Of a stretch of 38,698 nt of DNA, positions 1 through 8,125 are shown one piece after another. Below the pieces are notes generated by a model. The model saw only the letters and a list, made by a program, of their open reading frames with translations, did not search any database and was not told the DNA's origin. Both the position numbers and the translations under genes were made by a program. Source of the DNA: Herbinix sp. (GTDB taxonomy: Bacteria > Bacillota > Clostridia > Lachnospirales > Lachnospiraceae); contig JAQZBA010000002.1 of NCBI GenBank assembly GCA_029239365.1, positions 1 through 38,698 on the forward strand, read 5' to 3'. Within the stretch, counting starts at the first letter, position 1. Each line of letters starts with the position of its first letter.

Positions 1-2
1 AA

Positions 3-101
3 ATAGTCGGATTTGATAACTATATAAAACATCCAGATGCTCCAATCGTAGAATTGTCGGATGGGAAAAAATACAATCTATTAACCATGGAGAACATGTA
101 A
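3..101 (+). CDS. C-terminal fragment of an unidentified protein (IVGFDNYIKHPDAPIVELSDGKKYNLLTMENM*)
   Basis: Open frame from the window edge to TAA at 99-101; truncated by the window start. Confidence 0.45.
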   Translation: MVGFDNYIKHPDAPIVELSDGKKYNLLTMENM

Positions 102-304
102 GTGAGCATTCAGCTATTAAGATAATTGTTAATAGATTACTGTGATAAAAGAATGAGAACAATGATATGTACCAGTATTATCTATGATTATATGCAAATG
201 CAATAAGGACCACCAAATTGGCTCATGATGACCTGTGCTAATCTCGGATTTCTCTCTGTGATACATACTGGGTGCTGTAATCTCTTCTCATAACTCCACA
301 TACT

Positions 305-562
305 CTAGCGCCCTCCTTCCCAAGGCCAAGGCTCATCCACCCAGGTCCAACGATTATCCACTTCCACACGATATGCTTCAATCGGTCCATAGCATTTCGT
401 ATATTCATGCACTGCTTCATTTCTTACCTTTGATACCTTAGTCCAATAATCCAAAGCGGCTCTGTCTGTCGGATGAGTGTCCAGAAATAATCTAAGTTCA
501 TCGCAGACAAAGCTGGTAGCTTCTATACATGCAAATAATTTTTCTCTGTTATTTCCGTCCAT
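305..562 (-). CDS. cotJB: Spore coat protein CotJB
   Basis: CotJB-like protein (CDELRLFLDTHPTDRAALDYW...YGPIEAYRVEVDNRWTWVDEPWPWEGG); start moved to MDGNNREK, directly after the CotJA-like gene. Confidence 0.85.
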   Translation of the reverse strand: MDGNNREKLFACIEATSFVCDELRLFLDTHPTDRAALDYWTKVSKVRNEAVHEYTKCYGPIEAYRVEVDNRWTWVDEPWPWEGGR

Positions 563-563
563 C

Positions 564-857
564 CTATTTACAACCCCTTCCATACCAGTCTAAATCAAGC
601 TCCTTAAACAGTGTCCCTTGCGCTAAGGCTTGGAATTCATTTTCATATAAGTTTCTGAAGCGTTGCCAGGGTACATAGCACATACCAATAGGGAAATGTT
701 CCATATCGTCATCAAAGCAGTCTCTTTCGTACATATGATCCGGTGCATATCCGCCTACAACATCACCGCAAACAGGTTCCATCGGCCTGTGAGTCGAACC
801 ACTACGGTTATAGCCGTTGTTGTTTCCCATCATGCCGCGATACATCCGTCTATCCAT
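564..857 (-). CDS. cotJA: Spore coat associated protein CotJA
   Basis: C-terminus CYVPWQRFRNLYENEFQALAQGTLFKELDLDWYG matches the CotJA family; likely start MDRRMYRG with an AAAGGAG RBS upstream, so the ORF-track start at 965 is too long. Confidence 0.8.
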   Translation of the reverse strand: MDRRMYRGMMGNNNGYNRSGSTHRPMEPVCGDVVGGYAPDHMYERDCFDDDMEHFPIGMCYVPWQRFRNLYENEFQALAQGTLFKELDLDWYGRGCK

Positions 858-1093
858 AAAACTAGACTCTCCTTTCAAATTCTTTGATTTAACGAGCAAC
901 ATGCTATTAGATTTTGTTGTTCTATACATATTATGAAGAAGGGACAATTCTGTGCCTGTATCCAATGCATTATCATCCTAAGAAAAGCACAGAGAATACC
1001 GCCAGAAACCGGAAGAGGTGCGCTTTGTGAGCTTCTTTGATGCCTGGTTACAGTCGTTATTCATACATACGCGTGCGCATAGTTGCAAACGAA

Positions 1094-1136
1094 AAAGGCA
1101 AATACAATTGCATTTTCCACAATTGTATTTGCCTTT
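1094..1136 (-). terminator. Rho-independent terminator of the LysM/GH18 gene
   Basis: Perfect 17-bp stem AAAGGCAAATACAATTG / CAATTGTATTTGCCTTT with 9-nt loop; T-tract on the minus strand; just downstream of the stop at 1148. Confidence 0.85.
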
Positions 1137-1147
1137 ATGAATTAAGG

Positions 1148-2449
1148 TTAATTGATTAATTTTATAATCTCAAATTCTGAATTAATTGAGGTCCACAATT
1201 GAGGATAATAGAACATTAGGTTCCATATACCACTACCGTATAATGAATAATCTTTCACCACATCATTTAATGCATTGATTGTTCTTACATCGATGAACCA
1301 TACGATATGATCCACCGGAATACCAATGATCTGACTATAATAAAAGAAAGGCGTTAATGAGATCTCATCAAATTGTATCACCGCATTATTGTCATAAGCT
1401 AATTCATAAACTGAATTTACCGTCATTGATGTTGCGCTTGTTCGGTCCGGTATAAAAGGTAACGGCCAATCATAGCCTAGAATCGGACTACCTACTGTTA
1501 TTTTTTCCGGTGGTGAAGTTTTTGTAATATCATTAACTAACACTCTCATCTGATTGATATTACTGATGGGAGCAGGAGGGTCATAATTTGTCCCCCACAC
1601 CACCTTAAGGAATATCATACCATCCACATAGGAACTGAGTGTACCATAATCAATCCCTCCCAGCATCGCAATACCATCGCTAGATTGCAATGAATAATTA
1701 ATTGTAATGAAGAATAATAAGCCCTCCTGCTGTAAACGCTCCGATATCTTCCTCACAAAATTAATATATAATGTTTGGCTGCTTTGACTCAGATAATTGA
1801 ATACCAAATTTACACCATAATAACCTTTACTTTTCGCTATCTCTACAAATTGATTAATGTTTCTATCTTGAAATTCTTCATTCAATAGGATATTAAATGA
1901 AGTCTCTATATTCGGCTCACCGGAAGCTGTCAATGTGGATAACATCAGAAGAGGCACTACACCATATTCCAAGGCTGATTGTATTATTTGCTGATCCTCA
2001 CGGTATTGTAAAACTTCTCCTGACTCTGTAGTTCTATAATTAAAAATCGAAAGATAAGTTAAATTAGGCAATATTTTTATTAATGTCGCTTGGCTAATAA
2101 ATGCAAATATATAACCATTTGTGGTTATGCTTCCCACGGTATTATAGCTAATGACTAACGTTTCACCGGGATATAAATATTCTCGGTCTGCCAGAAACGA
2201 ATTATTTCTTAATACCTGAAAATACGACACCTGATACATATCTGCAATACTCTGCAAGGTATCCCCTTCCTGTACCGTGTGAGTCTGCTTTGGAAATGCA
2301 ATAATAATTGCTTGCCCCAATATCAACCGATAGGGAAATTCAAGTCCATTATCATAAGCCAGTCTATCAACAGGAACTCCAAATCTATTTGCTATCGTAT
2401 TAATATTATCTCCGACTTGAACTATATAAATCTCCATAAGCATCCTCAA
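1148..2449 (-). CDS. LysM-domain glycoside hydrolase family 18 protein (spore cortex/germination hydrolase type, SleL/YaaH-like)
   Basis: Two N-terminal LysM repeats (IYIVQVGDNINTIANRFGV; THTVQEGDTLQSIADMYQV) followed by a GH18-like domain. Confidence 0.85.
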   Translation of the reverse strand: MRMLMEIYIVQVGDNINTIANRFGVPVDRLAYDNGLEFPYRLILGQAIIIAFPKQTHTVQEGDTLQSIADMYQVSYFQVLRNNSFLADREYLYPGETLVISYNTVGSITTNGYIFAFISQATLIKILPNLTYLSIFNYRTTESGEVLQYREDQQIIQSALEYGVVPLLMLSTLTASGEPNIETSFNILLNEEFQDRNINQFVEIAKSKGYYGVNLVFNYLSQSSQTLYINFVRKISERLQQEGLLFFITINYSLQSSDGIAMLGGIDYGTLSSYVDGMIFLKVVWGTNYDPPAPISNINQMRVLVNDITKTSPPEKITVGSPILGYDWPLPFIPDRTSATSMTVNSVYELAYDNNAVIQFDEISLTPFFYYSQIIGIPVDHIVWFIDVRTINALNDVVKDYSLYGSGIWNLMFYYPQLWTSINSEFEIIKLIN

Positions 2450-2733
2450 TCATAACTGTAATAATACTATTATTATATGTGGGTAGAAACAAAATAATTA
2501 TTATTTGCTAGAATAATACAGTCCTGATTCTACTTATGCTAAAGTAAACCTCCTCTATTCTCTTCCACGTATTATAGATTTATCGTCAAATTAGTTTGAT
2601 ATTTGTGATAATTTTTACTCTTTATGTTGAATTAACTTATTTCGAGACTTCAAAACATTGACAATGCCACTTTTTTACTATATATTTTAGATATAACTAG
2701 CATAACTAGGTTCAGAACAGAGGAGCATTTTGC

Positions 2734-3660
2734 ATGCATTATTTCATAATTAATCCAAAATCCAGTTCAGGTAGAGGTATCCGCTTTTGGTGGGTAGTAA
2801 AGGACGAACTTGACAAACAGAAAATAGAATATAACGCAGTCTTCACGAAGCATCAAGGGCATGCTACTGATCTTGCGCGACAAATCTGCAACGAGAATGT
2901 AGGGATTAAGAACATCGTCATAATAGGTGGCGATGGGACCGTGAATGAAGTAATCAATGGTATCGATAATTATAATGAGGTTCTTCTTGGTTATATCCCC
3001 TCAGGCTCCAGCAACGATCTGGCTAGAAGCCTGCAGATCCCAAAGGATCCACTAGAAGCCTTATCCCATATATTAAAGCCTACAAAGTTCAAATATCTCG
3101 ACCATGGCCAGATAACTTTTCTTGATAAAGAGCAGGCACCTCGCAAATTTTCCTGTTCCAGTGGTATGGGTTATGATGCTGCTGTCTGTATTGAAGTACA
3201 GGAATCACCGCTCAAGAAGAGCCTTAACCGATTTGGTGCAGGTAAGTTTGTGTATATTGCCATCGCCATCAAGCAGGTTCTTACCGCACCGCAGATGAAT
3301 GCTACAGTTATTGTAGACGGTGTGCAAAAAGGTCCTTTTCAAAAGGTCCTTCTGATTTCTAGTATGATTCATAAGTATGAAGGCGGAGGGCTTCTTATGG
3401 CACCTAGTGCTGATCCTACTGACGGAAAGCTTACCGTGACACTGGTTCATGGTCTAAGTAAGCTGAAGGTATTTGTGCTATTGCCAACGATTTTTACAGG
3501 GAAACACATCAACTATAAAGGAGTAGAGACCTACCTCTGTTCAGAAATTGAGATAAAGACAGATATTAATACAGCAGTGCATACCGATGGAGAGGTACCT
3601 TCTGTATGCTCCCACATCAAGGTTAACTGCATTCACGAGCAAATACGAATGATTCTATAA
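2734..3660 (+). CDS. Diacylglycerol kinase family lipid kinase (YegS/BmrU-like)
   Basis: IINPKSSSGRG, VIIGGDGTVNEVINGI and GYIPSGSSNDLARSL motifs. Confidence 0.9.
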   Translation: MHYFIINPKSSSGRGIRFWWVVKDELDKQKIEYNAVFTKHQGHATDLARQICNENVGIKNIVIIGGDGTVNEVINGIDNYNEVLLGYIPSGSSNDLARSLQIPKDPLEALSHILKPTKFKYLDHGQITFLDKEQAPRKFSCSSGMGYDAAVCIEVQESPLKKSLNRFGAGKFVYIAIAIKQVLTAPQMNATVIVDGVQKGPFQKVLLISSMIHKYEGGGLLMAPSADPTDGKLTVTLVHGLSKLKVFVLLPTIFTGKHINYKGVETYLCSEIEIKTDINTAVHTDGEVPSVCSHIKVNCIHEQIRMIL

Positions 3661-4559
3661 TGAAAGTAGGCATTAAGATGCAACGACGAACCAATATTCA
3701 AGTTTCATCCTTAATAATTCTCTTAAGCATTATTACGATATTAGTTCAATTTGTAATATATTATTTTTTTGCGGCTTTTTACGTAATCTGGGGTGTAGCT
3801 GTCATCATTACTTTACTCTGCAGCCATATCCTACTGGAGCATACCTCGACTTATGAGGTATGCTTTAATTATTCTTCTCTGATCCTATTCATGAGCTTAA
3901 TGATCATAGTCTTATCCTATCTGGGCAACGATCAGGCCTTCCTTCCTTATACCGGCACCATGTTGGGAATAGCAATCATCAATTGGCTTATACCCTGCCT
4001 CTATTGCTTCCTGCGCAATATGCTGGATTATGGAACACGCTTTGAAGACTATAATAGCTTCTATCGTAATCATAGCCTTCTTTTCTTCATCCTCTATATT
4101 GCTGTTCTTCTGTATGGTTTATATGCAGCAAGCGCTTTCCCCCTCGCATATCGTGGGACTCTGGACGTAGCTAATATTATTCCCTTTGAAGCAATTACAA
4201 TTTTAATAGAAGATTATCTTTATGGAATTATCCCTTTTGGTGATATCCTGGTCTATCTACTGGTTCGTATTCTAGCGTTTTTACCCTATGGCTTCCAACT
4301 GACATTGGTACTTCGAAGACAATCACGGCTTCCCAGGTTCATAGCATTACTCCTTCTCCCCATAGTTCTCGAGATTGCACAGTTCTTTATCATCCCCTAT
4401 CGTTGTGATATCGACGATGTGATTTATGCCTTCATAGGAGGTATTCTGGGATCCATCCTATTTTACCTATGCAATATAATCTTCCGAGCATTTACCGGTA
4501 GGGACTTCCTGGCGAAGGAAACAGATTATCCTTTTGCAAATAGCGGATTACATTTTTAA
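3660..4559 (+). CDS. VanZ-like family membrane protein
   Basis: Multi-TM protein with the VanZ-type NIIPF...PYGFQLTLVLR...EIAQFF...DIDDVIYAFIGGILG pattern; start overlaps the previous stop (TAATG). Confidence 0.75.
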   Translation: MKVGIKMQRRTNIQVSSLIILLSIITILVQFVIYYFFAAFYVIWGVAVIITLLCSHILLEHTSTYEVCFNYSSLILFMSLMIIVLSYLGNDQAFLPYTGTMLGIAIINWLIPCLYCFLRNMLDYGTRFEDYNSFYRNHSLLFFILYIAVLLYGLYAASAFPLAYRGTLDVANIIPFEAITILIEDYLYGIIPFGDILVYLLVRILAFLPYGFQLTLVLRRQSRLPRFIALLLLPIVLEIAQFFIIPYRCDIDDVIYAFIGGILGSILFYLCNIIFRAFTGRDFLAKETDYPFANSGLHF

Positions 4560-7030
4560 GAGGAAATCTCTTCCAGCCAGAACTTTGTAAGCATGCCCTT
4601 CATGGTACTACTAGTTACCGTTACATTAGGAAACCATTCTCTGGGGAATAGATTATAATACTGCTTCTGGGTAAACCGTTCATCCAATAGAAGGATCGCC
4701 CCTCGGTCCTCCTTCGTACGAATCACTCTTCCGGCAGATTGAAGTACCTTATTCATCCCGGAATAGAGGTAAGCATAATCAAAGCCACTATGATTCTTTT
4801 CATCGAAATATCCGCGGAACAATTCTCGTTCATTACATACCATAGGCAATCCTGGTCCGACAATAATCGCTCCGATAAGACGGTTATTCTTTAAGTCTAT
4901 TCCCTCGCTGAAGATTCCTCCCATAACACAAAAGCCAATGCGACTGTTCACCGGGTTATCTACGAACTCCTCCAGAAACAATTCCTTTTCTGCCTCGGTC
5001 ATATTACTGCTTTGTACTACCAGACCCTCCAGTTCCTCACCGGCCATATCCGCAACGGTCTGTAACAATTGGTAGGAGGGGAAGAAAACCATGTAATTAC
5101 CGATTCTAGCCCCTGTAAAATCCTTAATATAATCAAGAATTCTTTGATACTCCTTCTCATTTCTTCTTGTATACTTCGTACTGACATCCGTACCAATCAT
5201 GATAAGACGATTCTCCGGTAGAAAGGAGGAAGGTGCGTATACTGCATAATCATCCTTCTGACCTCCAAGCTGCTCCATATAATAGTTGATTGGAAGTAGT
5301 GTTGCAGAGAACATCACTGCACTTCTTCCTCGTTCCATGCAGGTTGATAGGTTCTTCGAGGGATCCATACATTGCAGCTTAATGCGGAAGCGGTCCTCCT
5401 CATAATCGGTATAGATGGTATAATGATCGTCATGAATCTCATACATACTGAGAAAATGTCTGATGTCCATAAATAATCCGAGTATCTCGTCTTTTCCGTC
5501 TGTAATAAATCCTTCCTGAAGAAATATCTCATATTCTGTCATCAAACTAATCAGATGCATTACAAAACCATCTACATTATTAAGTACCTCGAAATCATCA
5601 CAGTCTCTGCGCAGCTTCAGCAGATCATTGTTACAATGATCGATCAGCTTAGTAAGCTTAGCACTTTTATCTTTAATCAGACGCTTGACTTCAAGAAAAT
5701 CGTCCTTATATAAGACAGCGCTATACATCTCTCTTGCACGATCTACGAGATTATGCGCCTCATCAATCAGAAATACATAATCAGATGGCTTCTCATTCAT
5801 GAAGAAGCGTCTGAGGTAGACATTTGGGTCAAAGGCATAATTATAATCGCAGATAATCGCATCCGACCACAGAGTAACATCCAGTCCCATCTCAAAAGGG
5901 CAGACACAGTGCTTCTCAGCATAAGAGGCAATATCATCTCTGGTGATATCGTTTACATGGTTCAACAGATCATAGACCGCATCATTGACGCGATCAAAAT
6001 AACCCTTTGCTCTCGGGCAGGCTCCTGGGTTGCAATCTGGTTTATCCAGAATGCAGACCTTCTCCTTCGCTGTTATGGTCACTACCTTCAGATGAAGTCC
6101 ATGGTCGGATAGTATTCGGAAGGTATCCTCTGCTACCGTTCTGGTTATCGTCTTGGCCGTCAGATAGAATATCTTCTCAACGAAACCCTCTCCCATCGCC
6201 TTAACTGTGGGAAATATGGTCGATATCGTCTTACCTACCCCGGTGGGGGCTTCAATAAAGAGCTTCTTCTTCCTTAAGATAGTCTTATAGACACCTGTAA
6301 CCAGATCCTTCTGCCCATCTCGATACAAGAAAGGGAAATCCATCGCTTTGATTGCAGAATTTCTGTTCAGAGTCCATTTAATCTGCCATGCAGCCCATTT
6401 GGTATATTCCTCAACGAGGTTGGTAAACCACGCGCTCAGCTCCGCATAGGTTAAGGTTTCTTCAAAATAACGAACATTCTCGGTCTCTAGATTGCAGTAG
6501 GTTAATCGTATCCCGATATAGCTATGCTCATACTTGGTTGCATAGATATAGGCATAACACATCACCTGCGCACGATGCACACCGATAGGCTCTGTCAGAT
6601 GGGACAGCTCCATGTAGACACCTTTAATCTCATCTATGATAATTTCAGGAGGCTTAGCTTCCTCTTCTTCAAAGATTAGAAGAGAAAAATCCTCCATGAT
6701 CGAATTGCTGTTATTAATGATTCCGTCCGCTCTTCCTTCAATGGTCAATTCAAAGGTGATATCCTCTCGGGTAACCGGTACGGTGATGCTTAGCGGAACC
6801 TCTGCAGTATAATTAGCCCCCATCTGCTTCTGAAGCTTACGGTGAATTCTACCTCCTGCCTGCATCGCATCCACTTCATTTCTTCCCCTTGTATTATCGA
6901 GATCTCCGGAGCAGAGGATGAATTCTACGAGATTACGTACTGATATCTTAATATTTCTTACTTCTTCCATCCTCCAACTGTCCCCTTCCATCCTTCTTAA
7001 ACTGTCTAACAATGTACTAAGAGTATGCAC
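4556..7030 (-). CDS. DinG/XPD-type superfamily 2 Fe-S DNA helicase with N-terminal PD-(D/E)XK (RecB/Cas4-like) nuclease domain
   Basis: Walker A EAPTGVGKT, DEAH box, VMFSATL, QSAGRVIR; four cysteines (VCILDKPDCNPGAC...CVCPF) in the XPD Fe-S position; N-terminal GRADGI, DEIKG and QVMCYAY fit PD-(D/E)XK motifs. Start uncertain (GTG 7030 or ATG 6970). Confidence 0.85.
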   Translation of the reverse strand: MHTLSTLLDSLRRMEGDSWRMEEVRNIKISVRNLVEFILCSGDLDNTRGRNEVDAMQAGGRIHRKLQKQMGANYTAEVPLSITVPVTREDITFELTIEGRADGIINNSNSIMEDFSLLIFEEEEAKPPEIIIDEIKGVYMELSHLTEPIGVHRAQVMCYAYIYATKYEHSYIGIRLTYCNLETENVRYFEETLTYAELSAWFTNLVEEYTKWAAWQIKWTLNRNSAIKAMDFPFLYRDGQKDLVTGVYKTILRKKKLFIEAPTGVGKTISTIFPTVKAMGEGFVEKIFYLTAKTITRTVAEDTFRILSDHGLHLKVVTITAKEKVCILDKPDCNPGACPRAKGYFDRVNDAVYDLLNHVNDITRDDIASYAEKHCVCPFEMGLDVTLWSDAIICDYNYAFDPNVYLRRFFMNEKPSDYVFLIDEAHNLVDRAREMYSAVLYKDDFLEVKRLIKDKSAKLTKLIDHCNNDLLKLRRDCDDFEVLNNVDGFVMHLISLMTEYEIFLQEGFITDGKDEILGLFMDIRHFLSMYEIHDDHYTIYTDYEEDRFRIKLQCMDPSKNLSTCMERGRSAVMFSATLLPINYYMEQLGGQKDDYAVYAPSSFLPENRLIMIGTDVSTKYTRRNEKEYQRILDYIKDFTGARIGNYMVFFPSYQLLQTVADMAGEELEGLVVQSSNMTEAEKELFLEEFVDNPVNSRIGFCVMGGIFSEGIDLKNNRLIGAIIVGPGLPMVCNERELFRGYFDEKNHSGFDYAYLYSGMNKVLQSAGRVIRTKEDRGAILLLDERFTQKQYYNLFPREWFPNVTVTSSTMKGMLTKFWLEEISS

Positions 7031-7043
7031 CCATAGCGTAGCA

Positions 7044-7118
7044 TTTTATATCGTTTGGGACGAACTTTCCTAGACGATATAAAAGCATCTTAAAAGGATA
7101 GTCTCATTTTAAGATGCT
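7044..7118 (-). repeat. Two adjacent hairpins in the leader of the nuclease-helicase gene
   Basis: TTTTATATCGT(7044-7054)/ACGATATAAAA(7074-7084) and AGCATCTTAAAA(7084-7095)/TTTTAAGATGCT(7107-7118). Confidence 0.6.
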
Positions 7119-7438
7119 TATCATAGTAACATTATATCACACTGTCATTATACTGCCAAGCAAAAACAAAACATCTGTTTGATTAGGAGTCAATTCGCAT
7201 AACCCATGGCCCAATCCTTGACTGCACTTTTAGAACTCCTCGTCCTGCGCTTTCGTTACTACTCTAATTTGTATTGGTTATTTATTAATTATAGTTTTTG
7301 TGCTTGCATTTTTTACCTCAATCTGGTACATTCTACTTATATTCCTATTCTGTTTTGTGAGGAATTACCAAGATGAATTAATTACAAAGGAATAATCGTT
7401 AGGATTCAAATGTAATATAATTCACTTGACAGAAACAA

Positions 7439-7464
7439 ACAAACGAAACAGTTTTTTCGTTTGT
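7439..7464 (+). promoter_or_regulatory. Hairpin in the 5' leader of the DUF1292 gene
   Basis: ACAAACGAAA-cagttt-TTTCGTTTGT, 10-bp perfect stem between a TTGACA-like hexamer and the likely start at 7492. Confidence 0.45.
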
Positions 7465-7491
7465 CATAAACTTAAAAAGCGAGGTAGTATT

Positions 7492-7848
7492 ATGGGTGAG
7501 CATAATCACGGAAGCGACTGCGATTGCGGTCACGATCACGAGCACGATTCAATCACATTATCTTTAGATGACGGTACGGAGATTAATTGCATCGTATTAG
7601 AGATTTTCACTGTAGATGAAAAGGAGTACATTGCATTACAGCCTGAGGAAGGCGAAGAAGAAGACGATAATGTATTCTTATATCGTTTTATCCAGGAAGG
7701 TGATGACGAGCCTCAACTCCTTAACATTGATGATGATGAAGAATTTGAAGCCGTAGCAGATGCTTTTGAGGAAATATTAGATTCCGAAGAATACGACGAT
7801 ATGTTTGATGAGGAAGAAGAAGATTCCGAAGCACCAGAGGAAGAATAA
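7492..7848 (+). CDS. DUF1292 domain-containing protein with His/Asp/Cys-rich N-terminus
   Basis: MGEHNHGSDCDCGHDHEHDSITLSLDDGTEINCIVLEIFTVDEKEYIALQP..., DUF1292-like, acidic C-terminus; internal start preferred over 7426. Confidence 0.8.
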   Translation: MGEHNHGSDCDCGHDHEHDSITLSLDDGTEINCIVLEIFTVDEKEYIALQPEEGEEEDDNVFLYRFIQEGDDEPQLLNIDDDEEFEAVADAFEEILDSEEYDDMFDEEEEDSEAPEEE

Positions 7849-7870
7849 TTAATCCTTCCGCGAATACTTA

Positions 7871-7947
7871 GAGGCTGTTGACGAAGTGCAGCTCCCTAGT
7901 TATTTATATAAACTAGGAACACACTTCATTAACAGCCTCTTTTTTGA
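7871..7947 (+). terminator. Long rho-independent terminator after the DUF1292 gene
   Basis: GAGGCTGTTGACGAAGTG(7871-7888)/CACTTCATTAACAGCCTC(7924-7941) with inner CTAGTT/AACTAG stem, followed by TTTTTT. Confidence 0.85.
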
Positions 7948-7971
7948 AATATGACTTTTCTTCTATTATAC

Positions 7972-8125
7972 TTGTCTTTTCTTCTGAATATACTTATCTT
8001 GTCTTCTGGTTATACCTGTCTTTTATTCTGAATATACTTATCTTGTCTTCTGGTCATACCAGTCATTTATTCCAGATATACTTGTCTTATTTTCTGGTCA
8101 TACCAATCATTTATTCTAAATGTGC
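7972..8125. repeat. Degenerate 22-bp tandem array (7 units) organised as 44-bp alternating dimers
   Basis: Seven gap-free 22-bp units starting at 7972, 7994, 8016, 8038, 8060, 8082 and 8104; odd units end CTGAATAT-like, even units end CTGGTCAT-like. Confidence 0.9.

Noticed and set aside
5753-6204. Plus-strand ORFs antisense to the helicase (and similar antisense ORFs elsewhere, e.g. 9038-9406, 27499-28017, 33094-33447)
   Set aside because: They lie opposite strongly supported conserved genes, lack recognisable domains and are expected by chance in long ORFs.
7972-8125. CRISPR array
   Set aside because: Units are contiguous and degenerate with no unique spacers; no cas genes.
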